From an uncultured Bacteroidota bacterium (GTDB lineage: Bacteria; Bacteroidota; Bacteroidia; Bacteroidales; P3): 52,679 bases of DNA. Below, piece after piece: positions 14,981 to 23,315 of the stretch. Under the pieces are notes generated by a model. It had not been told where the DNA came from and did no database searches. It was given only the letters and a program-made list of their open reading frames with translations. A program made the translations under genes and the position numbers. Where the stretch lies: the NCBI GenBank assembly GCA_902776365.1, contig CACYPU010000016.1, positions 1 to 52,679 on the forward strand. The letters run 5' to 3'. How positions within the stretch are numbered: the first letter of the stretch is position 1; the number at the start of each line of letters is the position of its first letter.

Positions 14981-17287
14981 ATGAAAGTAGTCAGTAAACA
15001 GTGGTCAGTGTTCAGCAAGCTGTGTAAGATTCTATGCACCGCCATATTTTTCAATTTTCAATTTTCAATTTTCAATTCTCTTCAGGCCCAGAGTGTCGGC
15101 TACACCGACCATCAAGGCCGGGTGGTGGATGCGACGACGGGCAAGCCGCTGCCCAATGCCACCGTAACACATGGCTATCGTAGTGAACAAACTGACGCCA
15201 AGGGGCGTTTCACGGTGCGCTACTATGACACTGAGAGCGACCTACGAGTTTTTGTGTCGCATCCGGGTTACAAGACCGACACTTTCAGTTATGTGCCCAC
15301 TTTCGTTAGCCTGCACCGTCTCACTGCCGCCTCGCAAAAGGACCGTCCCAAAGTAGGCGTGGTCCTCAGCGGCGGCGGAGCCAAGGGTGTGGCACATATC
15401 TCGGCGCTGCGTGTCATCGAGCAGGCCGGCATCCCCATTGATTACATCTGTGGCACTTCGATGGGCTCCCTGGTTGGCGGCCTCTATGCCATAGGCTGGT
15501 CGGTCGACGAACTGGATTCCATCGTGCAGCACCAGGACTGGTCCTACCTGCTGACAGACCGCCCGAAACCCGACATCGTGGACTTGGACACCCGGCAGCT
15601 GATGACGACCTATCCGCTGTGGTATGCCTTCACCAGCGGACGCCGCAACGAGAGCGCCGGATTCATCCGTGGTTCGAACCTCGACAAGCTCTTCGACCAG
15701 CTGCTGGTGGGCTACACCGACTCCCTTTCCTTCGACTCGCTCCCCATCCCCTTCGCCTGCGTGGCGACCGACGTGGTGACCAACTCCGAAGTGGACTTCC
15801 GCAGCGGCCATCTGAAGCAGGCCATGCGTGCCTCAATGGCTATTCCCGGTGTGTTCTCCCCCGTGAGGATGAACGACAAAGTGCTGGTAGACGGAGGAGT
15901 GGTGAACAACTACCCTGCCGATCTCCTGCGAGAAATGGGGGCCGACATCATCATTGGTGTGACCGTGCAAGGCGATACCCTGACAGCCGACGACTTCGGC
16001 AACGCGCTCGACATCATTATACAGGTGATGGACGTGAAGGGCAAGGATAAATACAATGACAATATCAGCAACAGCGACCTGGTTATGAAAGTGGATGTGA
16101 GCGGCTTCAGCGGTGCAAGCTTCTCGTCGGGTTCCATCAAAACCTTGCTGCAGCGAGGTGCCGAGGAGGCCCACAGCCATTGGAACGAACTGCTGGCACT
16201 GCGCCGCGAGCACCATATCGACTCGGTGCCGGTGCCCACACGTTCCCGCACCCAAGCAATCAAGCAATCTCGCAATCAGGCCGTCCAGCACACGCCGGTG
16301 GCCTCATCGCCCATTGTCGGTGTCGCCTTCCGCTTCGACAACGAGGAGACTGGCGCGCTGCAAGTGGGAACGCTCCTACCCTATCGTTTCGCTGGAATGC
16401 CTATGGAACTCTACGGCCACTTGCGACTCGGCGATTGCATACAGGTATTCGTCGAGAACCGCACCTTCCCCCACGGTATCACCTCGCCGACGGTGAGTTA
16501 CTCCTTCCGCAAGGACAATCTGGACATTTACGCCGAAGGCGTGCGCAGCTACAATGTGAAATACTACCGACACACCTTCGAGGCCATACCTATCAACTCC
16601 ACCTTCCGCCGCTATAGGCTGCGGGCAGGACTGCGCTACGACTACTACGACTTCTACTCGCCGATACTCTCGGCAGGCACCTCGGCCATCCACATGGACG
16701 ACCACCAGCTCGTGTCGTATTTCTTCCAGTCGGAAATCAACACCGAGGACCATCCCTACCTCCCCACCTCGGGTGTCCACATGCTCAGCTCCTTCACCTA
16801 TCACACCGACAATTTCTTGGGCTATGACGGCACCCACGGCATCAGCGACATCAAAGCCCTGTGGAGCGTCTCTCTCGCCGCCTCCTCGAAACTCACCTTC
16901 AGGCCCTCGCTCTACGGACGCCTCCTGCTCCACGAAGGCGACGTCCCCTTGACGCTCTCCAACGCCCTGGGAAGCCCTAATCAGATTGTCGAACAGCAGA
17001 TTTACTTCCCCGGAGTCCGGAGCCTCACCTTCACCGAGCGATGCTTCGTCTCGTTCCAAATACGGATGCAATTCAACATCACCGGCAGCCACTACCTGTT
17101 GCTGGATGGCGGAATAGCCCGCGCCACACTAAACCTTAAGGATATCGCTAACGACTGGCCCAACCTCTGGGGAGCCTCTATCGGCTACTGCTACTACACC
17201 TTCCTCGGCCCCATAGAAGCATTGCTGGGCTATTCCTCGCTGGCTCCCGGCATGAACTTCTATCTCAGCCTAGGACACCGTTTCTAA
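14981..17287 (+). CDS. patatin-like phospholipase fused to an outer-membrane barrel
   Basis: 768 aa from ATG 14981, just past the MATE stop (earlier ATGs lie inside MATE). After the signal peptide (to about 37) comes a carboxypeptidase-regulatory-like domain (about 38-112), then a patatin domain with GGGAKG (131-136), GTSMG with Ser160 and DGG with Asp304, the catalytic dyad. From about 455 the sequence is a BamA/surface-antigen-like beta barrel (YSFRKDNLDIYAEGV, ending FYLSLGHRF). This is the layout of PlpD-type type Vd autotransporters, here with an N-terminal extra domain. Two heptamer arrays occupy the first 35 codons and an 8-bp array encodes part of the linker (QAIKQSRNQAVQ) before the barrel. 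Confidence 0.9.
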   Translation: MKVVSKQWSVFSKLCKILCTAIFFNFQFSIFNSLQAQSVGYTDHQGRVVDATTGKPLPNATVTHGYRSEQTDAKGRFTVRYYDTESDLRVFVSHPGYKTDTFSYVPTFVSLHRLTAASQKDRPKVGVVLSGGGAKGVAHISALRVIEQAGIPIDYICGTSMGSLVGGLYAIGWSVDELDSIVQHQDWSYLLTDRPKPDIVDLDTRQLMTTYPLWYAFTSGRRNESAGFIRGSNLDKLFDQLLVGYTDSLSFDSLPIPFACVATDVVTNSEVDFRSGHLKQAMRASMAIPGVFSPVRMNDKVLVDGGVVNNYPADLLREMGADIIIGVTVQGDTLTADDFGNALDIIIQVMDVKGKDKYNDNISNSDLVMKVDVSGFSGASFSSGSIKTLLQRGAEEAHSHWNELLALRREHHIDSVPVPTRSRTQAIKQSRNQAVQHTPVASSPIVGVAFRFDNEETGALQVGTLLPYRFAGMPMELYGHLRLGDCIQVFVENRTFPHGITSPTVSYSFRKDNLDIYAEGVRSYNVKYYRHTFEAIPINSTFRRYRLRAGLRYDYYDFYSPILSAGTSAIHMDDHQLVSYFFQSEINTEDHPYLPTSGVHMLSSFTYHTDNFLGYDGTHGISDIKALWSVSLAASSKLTFRPSLYGRLLLHEGDVPLTLSNALGSPNQIVEQQIYFPGVRSLTFTERCFVSFQIRMQFNITGSHYLLLDGGIARATLNLKDIANDWPNLWGASIGYCYYTFLGPIEALLGYSSLAPGMNFYLSLGHRF
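14986..15019 (+). repeat. heptamer array AGTnnnC at the patatin gene start
   Basis: AGTAGTC, AGTAAAC, AGTGGTC, AGTGTTC, AGCAAG encode VVSKQWSVFSK directly after the start codon. A reverse-strand relative with the same QWSV peptide is in the DUF4254 gene (18853-18887). Confidence 0.85.
15052..15079 (+). repeat. heptamer array CAATTTT forming a signal-peptide core
   Basis: Four CAATTTT-type units encode FNFQFSIFNS, the hydrophobic stretch just before the LQAQ cleavage region. The same word occurs on the other strand in the GT9 gene at 17845-17883. Confidence 0.93.
16254..16277 (+). repeat. 8-bp array AAGCAATC in the patatin-barrel linker
   Basis: AAGCAATC, AAGCAATC, TCGCAATC encode QAIKQSRNQ, a polar linker between enzyme and barrel. 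Confidence 0.75.
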
Positions 17288-17294
17288 ATTATCC

Positions 17295-17335
17295 CTAGAC
17301 CTCGATTATCCTAGAACCTCCTAGGACCTCCTAAA
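17295..17335. repeat. short repeats CCTAGAACCT / CCTAGGACCT between convergent genes
   Basis: Imperfect 9-10 bp units (CTAGACCT, CCTAGAACCT, CCTAGGACCT, CCTAAAAT) fill the space between the patatin gene and the convergent GT9 gene. No terminator hairpin stands out. Confidence 0.65.
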
Positions 17336-18314
17336 ATTGCTTGAGTATTTTTTCCATCACCATCTCCGGTGTGATTGCCCGGAGACATCTGTAATCCCCG
17401 TAACGACAGGCCTTCTCTCCGAAAGCGGAACACGGCTGGCAACGCAGATTGGCGCAGAGGGCGTTGGCACGGTTCTGTCCATAGCCGTAGAATCCGAAAT
17501 CAGGATGTGTGGCTCCCCAAACGGAAACCACAGGGACACCCATCGCGCTGGCAAAATGCATGTTGGCGCTGTCCATCGAGACCATCAGGCTCAGACCCCT
17601 GATAATCTCCAACTCCTCGGCAAACGACTGTTTCCCCGCCACAGAGCTAACCATCTCATTCCCCTCCGCCAATGCCTCCAATCGTGGAGCCTCCTCCTTG
17701 CTTCCAAAGAGAATCACCCTGTAGCCCTTCTCGCTCAGCATCTCCACCAGCCGCTCCACATTCTCCCACGGCCACACCTTCCCCTCGTGCTGCGAAAACG
17801 GCGCCACCCCGACGATGAATTGAGTATTACGTGTTGTGTCAGCTGAATTTTCAATTTTCAATTTTGAATTTTCAATTTTTTTCAACCCTGCCCTCCGGAA
17901 CACATCGTCATAGCGCTCGTATTGATGTTTTCTTGGCCGTTGGCTCCAATGGTGCAGGAACAGCCAACGCGAAAGACGCCCCTTGCGCAGCGCATAAATA
18001 TGGAAACCGAAATTTAACAAATGGCGCAGGCGCAGAACCATCAGCGCCATACCCACGCGGTTCACCTTGTGAAGGTCCACCACCGTGTAGGCACCCACAG
18101 CCTCCAGCGCCCTGTATATCTTCACGAAGCTCTGCTTCTTCTTCAGCCCAAGGAACTCCACATTCGGCATCCCCTCAAACAGCGGCTGCAGCATCGGCGG
18201 CGCCGCCACCGTGAACCTCACCTCGGGATTGCCCTCAGCATACCCCTTCAGCACAGGCACCATCAGGGCCACATCCCCCAACGCCGACAACCTTATGACC
18301 AACACATGTCGCAT
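17331..18314 (-). CDS. GT9 family glycosyltransferase (ADP-heptose:LPS type)
   Basis: 327 aa. MRHVLVIRLSALGDVALMVPVL is the N-terminal nucleotide-sugar fold start of GT9 enzymes, and FGSKEEAPRLEAL, SMDSANMHFASAMGVPVVSVWGATHP and the cysteine-rich C-terminus (CANLRCQPCSAFGEKACRYGDYRC) complete the family. It probably adds heptose or a related sugar to LPS core on the cytoplasmic face. Residues about 145-160 (KKIENSKLKIENSAD) come from a CAATTTT-type array and sit at the junction of the two Rossmann halves, so the insertion is in a flexible connector. It is followed upstream by DUF4254, its usual partner in this phylum. Confidence 0.9.
   Translation of the reverse strand: MRHVLVIRLSALGDVALMVPVLKGYAEGNPEVRFTVAAPPMLQPLFEGMPNVEFLGLKKKQSFVKIYRALEAVGAYTVVDLHKVNRVGMALMVLRLRHLLNFGFHIYALRKGRLSRWLFLHHWSQRPRKHQYERYDDVFRRAGLKKIENSKLKIENSADTTRNTQFIVGVAPFSQHEGKVWPWENVERLVEMLSEKGYRVILFGSKEEAPRLEALAEGNEMVSSVAGKQSFAEELEIIRGLSLMVSMDSANMHFASAMGVPVVSVWGATHPDFGFYGYGQNRANALCANLRCQPCSAFGEKACRYGDYRCLRAITPEMVMEKILKQF
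17845..17883 (-). repeat. in-frame heptamer array (CAATTTT reversed) in the GT9 gene
   Basis: Five units of CAATTTT or GAATTTT on the plus strand. The gene reads the opposite sense, where one unit variant (GAATTTT) avoids the TGA stop that perfect copies would create. Confidence 0.9.
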
Positions 18315-18318
18315 TTGT

Positions 18319-18355
18319 CTTGAACTCCTTGAACTCCCAGAACTCCTTGAACTAC
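18319..18355. repeat. 9-bp array GAACTCCTT between GT9 and DUF4254
   Basis: GAACTCCTT, GAACTCCCA, GAACTCCTT, GAACTACTT. The stop codon of the DUF4254 gene is at its edge. Confidence 0.85.
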
Positions 18356-18969
18356 TTCTTATACAGCATCGGATTCAGACTCGGGTCGTTATACATCTTC
18401 ATCTGGCGATACAGCTTCATCACACGCCGTCCCGCTGCCAAATCGTCCAGCAGCTGGTCGATAGCCGTCGTCAGGTCCTCGCGCTGCGTCAGCAGCGTAT
18501 CCAGCTTCGCCTGGCACTTCGCCCGGTGCTCCTCGTCGCCTCGGTTTGCCTCAATCTCGAAATGATAAATCTTCAGCGCCAGAATCGACAGCCTATCGAT
18601 AGCCCATGCCGGCGTCTCCGTGTTCAACCTCGCGTCGGCCTGCCGCACCACATCCTTGAACTGCATATAATAATGGTCGTCTATACGCTCCACCAAATCC
18701 GTGCGGTGCTGGTTCGAGCGGTCGATGCGTCGTTTCAGCTTCAGCGCCTCCTCCGGGTTCACATCCTCCGGACGCACCAAATCCTCCAGATGCCACTGCA
18801 CCGTATCCACCCACGACTTCTCCCACAGCAGCTGCACATATTCAGCGTCAGCACCACTGACCACCGACCACTGACCACTAATCACTGGCATTTCGGCATC
18901 CACCGAGTCAGTCTTGTGATATTCCACTATCTGTTGGGCAAACAGCCCATAAAGATCCATTGCTTTCAT
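18352..18969 (-). CDS. DUF4254 protein
   Basis: 205 aa, soluble and helical. WVDTVQWHLEDLVRP, EALKLKRRIDRSNQHRTDLVE, INTETPAWAIDRLSILALKIYH-like text (here LNTETPAWAIDRLSILALK) and MKMYNDPSLNPML are the family hallmarks. Function unknown, but the gene is commonly beside GT9 glycosyltransferases in Bacteroidota, as here, hinting at a role in LPS assembly. Residues 27-39 (MPVISGQWSVVSG) are encoded by five heptamers and fall in the loop between the first helix and the first conserved block. Confidence 0.88.
   Translation of the reverse strand: MKAMDLYGLFAQQIVEYHKTDSVDAEMPVISGQWSVVSGADAEYVQLLWEKSWVDTVQWHLEDLVRPEDVNPEEALKLKRRIDRSNQHRTDLVERIDDHYYMQFKDVVRQADARLNTETPAWAIDRLSILALKIYHFEIEANRGDEEHRAKCQAKLDTLLTQREDLTTAIDQLLDDLAAGRRVMKLYRQMKMYNDPSLNPMLYKK
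18853..18887 (-). repeat. in-frame heptamer array ACCACTG in the DUF4254 gene
   Basis: Five units ACCACTG, ACCACCG, ACCACTG, ACCACTA, ATCACTG (plus strand). On the coding strand they give VISGQWSVVSG. Confidence 0.92.
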
Positions 18970-18970
18970 A

Positions 18971-19011
18971 TAACTATTATCTATTATCTCTTAACTATTA
19001 TCTCTTAACAG
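18971..19011. repeat. heptamer array ATTATCT/CTTAACT supplying a stop codon
   Basis: Reverse complement of the AGnTAAT family. Read on the minus strand it encodes the last six residues (LLRDNS) and the TAA of the DUF4105 gene, and ends 2 bases before the DUF4254 ATG. Confidence 0.9.
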
Positions 19012-20130
19012 TATTCCCGTACAAAGCGCAAGGGTAAAGATGATGGGGATGAAGGCCACGCTCAAGTGACACCACACCACCCATACCAACGCCACAGCGA
19101 ACATCGCCAGCTGCAGCCATAGTTCAAACCTAGGCGTGCGACCCATAAAAATGGCGATGTGTAGCAGCAGCGGCGACGCCCACAAAATATTCAGGTTCCA
19201 TTGTGTACAGTAATGGTCCGTCCCAAACCACATGAAGAGTAGGAACAAGCCGATGAGCCCTGCAACAACAAAAAGCACCCTTGTCAGCAAATTAAACAGC
19301 GAAAAACGCAACTGGAACCGCCTGTCGCACATCCACGCCGCAACCACCACCGCAAACAGCAGCGCAAACACCACCAACGGCGGGAAACTATCCTCCACCT
19401 CGCCCCTTCTCTCCTCCAGCAGCGTTACCGTCGGTCCCACCAGAGGCTTCCCCTCACGCTCAGCCTCGCCAAACTCCTCCTCCATCACCAGCGGGTAGAA
19501 CATCGCCTCGTCGGCCGTGCAACAGTGGTCCGCAGGCAAACCCAACAGCAGGTCCACACCCAGCGCCCACCACTCCAGCTTATTTTTCATCGCCAGATGC
19601 AAGTAGTCGCGATAGCTCATCGTCTCTCTCACGCTGTATTCAGCCCTTTTGTGGCCACAAACCTCCAGCACCCTGTCCCTCACCTCCGTGGCACAGTTCC
19701 TCGTAAAAAAATCGTAATTGTATACGCGGTTCTCAGGCAGCGCGTTCCATTGAAGCTTTAGGTAAAGGTTGTTCACCTCCTCGGGCGTGAAATTCAACTC
19801 CTGCTCCCACACCGCACGTCCCTCTCTCCGGTAGTCCTCCAAAAAAAATATCGTAGCCGTACTGTCAACCCAATAATGCAACCGTCCCCGCATAAAATGC
19901 CAGTAAAAATTCGGCTCCCCGAAATCGAACATGCCGTAATTGAACACCACATCGCGCCCCGTCGCACTGTCGCATATCCTTATCGCACTATGCCCGAAAC
20001 TCGTATAGAAATCATCACCCGCACCGCACGTAATCACACTCGCCCTCGCGCCCTCGCCCAGCGGCAAACCCTGCCCCCGAGCGCTGAACATCAAACAAAA
20101 CGAAAAAAACAAAAAAAACGCTCTTCTCAT
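18991..20130 (-). CDS. DUF4105 (Lnb-like) membrane protein
   Basis: 379 aa: signal peptide to about 19 (MRRAFFLFFSFCLMFSARG), a periplasmic DUF4105 domain with the conserved SFGHSAIRI (about 44-52), NYGMFDF and FFTRNCATEVRDRV (catalytic-type Cys in RNCAT), then about five membrane helices from residue 253. DUF4105 is related to Lnb-type lipoprotein N-acyltransferases, cysteine-histidine enzymes, so a role in lipid or lipoprotein acyl transfer at the periplasmic side is plausible but not shown. It reads together with DUF4254 and GT9, joined by heptamer arrays. Its last residues are repeat-encoded. Confidence 0.85.
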   Translation of the reverse strand: MRRAFFLFFSFCLMFSARGQGLPLGEGARASVITCGAGDDFYTSFGHSAIRICDSATGRDVVFNYGMFDFGEPNFYWHFMRGRLHYWVDSTATIFFLEDYRREGRAVWEQELNFTPEEVNNLYLKLQWNALPENRVYNYDFFTRNCATEVRDRVLEVCGHKRAEYSVRETMSYRDYLHLAMKNKLEWWALGVDLLLGLPADHCCTADEAMFYPLVMEEEFGEAEREGKPLVGPTVTLLEERRGEVEDSFPPLVVFALLFAVVVAAWMCDRRFQLRFSLFNLLTRVLFVVAGLIGLFLLFMWFGTDHYCTQWNLNILWASPLLLHIAIFMGRTPRFELWLQLAMFAVALVWVVWCHLSVAFIPIIFTLALCTGILLRDNS

Positions 20131-20135
20131 TAGCC

Positions 20136-20177
20136 GTTAATCATTAATCGTTAACCGTTAACCATTAACCATTATTA
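20136..20177. repeat. six-unit heptamer array GTTAACC/ATTAACC
   Basis: GTTAATC, ATTAATC, GTTAACC, GTTAACC, ATTAACC, ATTATTA lie between the MscS and DUF4105 genes. The stop codon of the MscS gene is the last three bases. The same word is inverted on itself at 24291-24352. Confidence 0.92.
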
Positions 20178-21245
20178 GTTCCCCGTTCCAATCTTCTCTC
20201 CTTCCACCTCCGCCGGGCGGTCCACCACCGTGCGGTGCTCCATGTGGATAGGCTCTTCCGCCTTCCCTTGGTGTATCGTGACCTGCGGGAACGGAATCTC
20301 CACACCCGCATTGTTGAACGCAATATAGATATCCTCGCGGATATGCTTCCATACCTCCCAGTAATCCTCCACCGTCACCCACAGCCACACACTCAGGTCC
20401 ACCGAACTGTTGTTCAGCTCGCTCACCGCTATCACCGGCGCCTTTGGCTCCCACTTCACCAGCGGCTCCGCCTTGATCACCTCCCACAACACCTCCTTCA
20501 CCTTCGCCAGGTCGCTCCCGTACGCCACACTCGCCACCACATCAAGCCTGATCAGCGGCTCCTTCGTGTGGTTAATCAGGCTCTTCGTCGCCAACTCGCT
20601 GTTCGGGATAATAATCGTCCGCCCGTTAAACGGACGCATAATCGTATGGAAAATCCTAATCTCCTTAATATAACCCTTATAGTTTCCGCACTCTATGTAG
20701 TCGTCCACCTTGAACGGCTTCATCAGCAGGATAATCACACCTCCGGCGAAATTCTGAAGCGTCCCCTGCAACGCCATGCCGATGGCCAAACCCATGGCAC
20801 CCAACAGGGCGATGAACGATGTGGCCTTGATGCCTATCACATCCATCGCCATAATCACTATCATGGCCTTCATCAGCACATCCACCAGGCTCCCAAGGAA
20901 CGTTTTCAGGCTCGGCTCAGCACCCCTCTTCTCCAACGCCTTGATGATCACCCTCTTCAGCATCTTGCACAACTTCATGCCCACCCACAATATCACTATC
21001 GCTATCAGCAGCTTAGGCACAAACTCCACCGTCAACCCCACCAACGCCTTCAGGCCGTCCGCCAGAATCGTATTCTCTCCCGTCACCACATCCTTCAGGT
21101 CTCCCAAATCCATATTCTTCACACTGTCCATCACAGTCGTCACCGTGCTGTCCACTGCCTTCACACCCTCCGGCACCGCCACATCGGGCTTCCCCTGCGC
21201 CGCCGCCACAACCAGCGCGGCATTATTATCGTCCAATAATAACAT
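20175..21245 (-). CDS. MscS-family mechanosensitive channel
   Basis: 356 aa. A soluble N-terminal stretch (1-75) precedes three membrane helices; the pore helix carries the glycine/alanine pattern SFIALLGAMGLAIGMALQGTLQNFAGG, then VDDYIECGNYKGYIKEIRIFHT and IIIPNSELATKSLINHT form the beta domain. It releases solutes on osmotic down-shock at the inner membrane. Small-conductance MscS is usually near 286 aa; the extra N-terminus here and an acidic tail are modest additions. It has its own promoter region divergent from the AlkZ-related gene. Confidence 0.93.
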   Translation of the reverse strand: MLLLDDNNAALVVAAAQGKPDVAVPEGVKAVDSTVTTVMDSVKNMDLGDLKDVVTGENTILADGLKALVGLTVEFVPKLLIAIVILWVGMKLCKMLKRVIIKALEKRGAEPSLKTFLGSLVDVLMKAMIVIMAMDVIGIKATSFIALLGAMGLAIGMALQGTLQNFAGGVIILLMKPFKVDDYIECGNYKGYIKEIRIFHTIMRPFNGRTIIIPNSELATKSLINHTKEPLIRLDVVASVAYGSDLAKVKEVLWEVIKAEPLVKWEPKAPVIAVSELNNSSVDLSVWLWVTVEDYWEVWKHIREDIYIAFNNAGVEIPFPQVTIHQGKAEEPIHMEHRTVVDRPAEVEGEKIGTGN

Positions 21246-21320
21246 TTTTTTACGTTTTTAATTTCTAACTATTTCGAAGACACACACTTTCCATCGCCTC
21301 ACTTTGGAGCGGTAGAAGTG

Positions 21321-21328
21321 CAAAGATA
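21321..21328 (-). promoter_or_regulatory. -7 box of the MscS gene
   Basis: TATCTTTG on the minus strand, 76 bases before the MscS ATG. Sits back to back with the plus-strand box at 21381. Confidence 0.6.
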
Positions 21329-21380
21329 CGAAAAATATCGGGCTTGAGAAGTTTTTTTTATGCTTATCAGAAAATATTCG

Positions 21381-21388
21381 TACTTTTG
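21381..21388 (+). promoter_or_regulatory. -7 box of the AlkZ-related gene
   Basis: TACTTTTG on the plus strand, 35 bases before ATG 21424. Confidence 0.6.
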
Positions 21389-21423
21389 CAACCAAATTCA
21401 GTGCGTTCATACAACCATTGACA

Positions 21424-22083
21424 ATGAAAAAAAGAATCAGCAGTTGTCCTGAACTCATGGAAGCCATCCAGCAGATAGGCCTCGTGCCGCTATTGGACAG
21501 CGGCATCCCCGGCTTCTCCGCCGACGAACTCGTCGCTCCCGAATGCCGCTACGTCCGCACCGACGACGGCTGGAACTGGCCACTCTGGGACTGGAAAGGC
21601 CCCATCGTCACCGAAGGCCACTTCGCCTACGGCAAATTTTTCAACGCCAAAGCCGGCTTCGTCTCCATGGAATGGTGGCCCGACCTCTGCAACTACCGGC
21701 GCGCCAAATACCCAGAGCCTAATGAAGAGAGCATCGAGGGCGCCATCCTGGAGGTGCTGCGCGTCAACGGCAACATGATCACAAGGGAGCTGCGCACGGC
21801 CTGTGGCTTCGACGGTCCCAAGATGCGCAGCCGCTTCGACAGCTATGTCACACGCCTGCAGATGGCCTGCCGCGTGGTGACGGAAGACTTTGTGTATCCG
21901 CATGATAAGCATGGCAACCGTTATGGATGGGGCTGGGCATTGCTCAACACGCCCGAGCACCTGTTCGGCCGCGACGCATGCCATTGCGACCGCTCGCCCG
22001 AAGAGAGCCGCCAGCGGCTGCTGGCGCACCTGCTGACATTCTTGCCTAAGGCTTCAGCAAAGCAGCTGGAGCGATTGATATAA
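21424..22083 (+). CDS. AlkZ-related (YcaQ-like) protein
   Basis: 219 aa from ATG 21424 (a TTG 6 bases upstream is unlikely). WDWKGPIVTEGHFAYGKFFNAKAGFVS, then a winged-helix part (ELRTACGFDGPKMRSRFDSYVTRLQM) and GWGWALLNTPEHLFG fit the short AlkZ-related family, distant kin of the glycosylase AlkZ that unhooks interstrand cross-links. The catalytic motif of AlkZ is not visible, so DNA-repair activity is not assured. The 3' end overlaps the convergent DUF3089 gene by 38 bases. Confidence 0.72.
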   Translation: MKKRISSCPELMEAIQQIGLVPLLDSGIPGFSADELVAPECRYVRTDDGWNWPLWDWKGPIVTEGHFAYGKFFNAKAGFVSMEWWPDLCNYRRAKYPEPNEESIEGAILEVLRVNGNMITRELRTACGFDGPKMRSRFDSYVTRLQMACRVVTEDFVYPHDKHGNRYGWGWALLNTPEHLFGRDACHCDRSPEESRQRLLAHLLTFLPKASAKQLERLI

Positions 22084-22984
22084 AATGATTTGCGCGTAGC
22101 GCCATGTTGCGGCGGAGGCAATCGCTAAAGAGCGATATCTCAAGACAGTGGTAGTTGCCCTCGCAGCCGATGAGCGGCAGCATGTAGTCGTCGTGGGTGT
22201 AGCCACCGATATGCAGCAGTAGGCTCGTGGTGTCGAGCGTGACGGTGAGGGTGTCACCATAGCGCGGGTCGATGAGTGTGGCCGGCGTGGCATCGGTGCT
22301 CCAGTTGACGGGGTTGATGCTCATAAGGTTGCCTTCGCTGAGGATTGGAATGGCATTGCTGTTGTCGCGCACCGAGTTGTAGCAGATGGTCACACCCAGG
22401 TCGGCGCTGTCTTTTGCCGGACGTATATGGGCATTGGTGTCGGTCACCTTGTAGCCGAGGACATAGGCTGCCACCAAGCGGCTGTAGATGCTGTCGTCCA
22501 TGGTCTTCAGCAGGTCGACGACAGCCATAGCCCCTTGGCTGAAGCCTGCAAGGATAAAAGGCCTGCCATTGTTATAGTGCTCCAGATAATAGTCGAAAGC
22601 CTTGCGCACGTCGCCATAAGCCAGTGGCATACGGGCATCGACAAGGCTGTCGCTGGTATATGTCTCCATGGTCACCTGACGGTAGTAGGGCGAGTAATAG
22701 TTGAGCTCACCGGCCAACAAGCGGTCCACGCCCACCATCTCACCGAAGAGGAGAGCACGGATGCTGTCGTTGCGGGTGTCGGCATAATGCATAGGCTTGC
22801 CGCCCAGCGTGTAGTCGTCGCACTCGGTGGAGACGATATAGAACACATCCACTGCCGCACCGCGGTCGGCGATATACCACTGCGCGGTGTCGCCATAGTC
22901 GGGTTCGTCGGGAATAATGTCGTCCTTAGGCGCACAGCACACTAACAAGGCTGCCGCAAAGAACAATATGCTAATCTTTCTCAT
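22046..22984 (-). CDS. DUF3089 alpha/beta-hydrolase lipoprotein
   Basis: 312 aa. Lipobox LVCC gives Cys17 (or 16) as the lipid anchor. DVFYIVSTE and FILAGFSQGAMAVVDLL (nucleophile Ser149) match DUF3089, a serine-hydrolase-like family. The likely product is an outer-membrane-facing or periplasmic esterase of unknown substrate. It is the last of a tight minus-strand group (cupin, lipoprotein, YdeI, DUF3089) with overlaps of 10-14 bases. Confidence 0.85.
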   Translation of the reverse strand: MRKISILFFAAALLVCCAPKDDIIPDEPDYGDTAQWYIADRGAAVDVFYIVSTECDDYTLGGKPMHYADTRNDSIRALLFGEMVGVDRLLAGELNYYSPYYRQVTMETYTSDSLVDARMPLAYGDVRKAFDYYLEHYNNGRPFILAGFSQGAMAVVDLLKTMDDSIYSRLVAAYVLGYKVTDTNAHIRPAKDSADLGVTICYNSVRDNSNAIPILSEGNLMSINPVNWSTDATPATLIDPRYGDTLTVTLDTTSLLLHIGGYTHDDYMLPLIGCEGNYHCLEISLFSDCLRRNMALRANHFISIAPAALLKP

Positions 22985-23315
22985 ATCTTAACTTCTTTAG
23001 TCCTGCTGGCGTCATCATCCCGCGGGCTTCGAGAGCGTGCACGCGAGCGATGTTGCGCTCTGTCCAGTGGCTTTTCGTGCGGCGCGGCGAGAGACGCTGC
23101 GCCAAGCGACCGTCCTTCATGCGCTTCACCGTAGAGTCAATCCATCCGAAACATAGCGCCTCCTCCACCACCTCAATGTAGGGCAACGCGTCGTGCATCG
23201 TTACCTTGCCACGGTAGGTGGCCACCCAGCAGTGGTCAGCCTCGGCGTGGTGCTTTTCGAGCCATTGGCGCAACTGCTTACGCTCGCAATATTCCAAAAG
23301 TATGTCTATTTCCAT
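22971..23315 (-). CDS. YdeI/OmpD-associated family protein
   Basis: 114 aa, cytoplasmic. YIEVVEEALCFGWIDSTVKRMKDGR and QRLSPRRTKSHWTERNIARVHALEARGMMTPAG are the two conserved blocks of the YdeI family. Some members are linked to resistance to cationic peptides or bacteriocins; the biochemical role is unknown. It overlaps the genes on both sides (14 and 10 bases), so it is probably co-translated with the neighbouring lipoproteins. Confidence 0.87.
   Translation of the reverse strand: MEIDILLEYCERKQLRQWLEKHHAEADHCWVATYRGKVTMHDALPYIEVVEEALCFGWIDSTVKRMKDGRLAQRLSPRRTKSHWTERNIARVHALEARGMMTPAGLKKLRYEKD

Noticed and set aside
15670-15690. tRNA-like GGTTCGAACC motif
   Set aside because: It lies within the patatin coding region and no cloverleaf can be formed around it.
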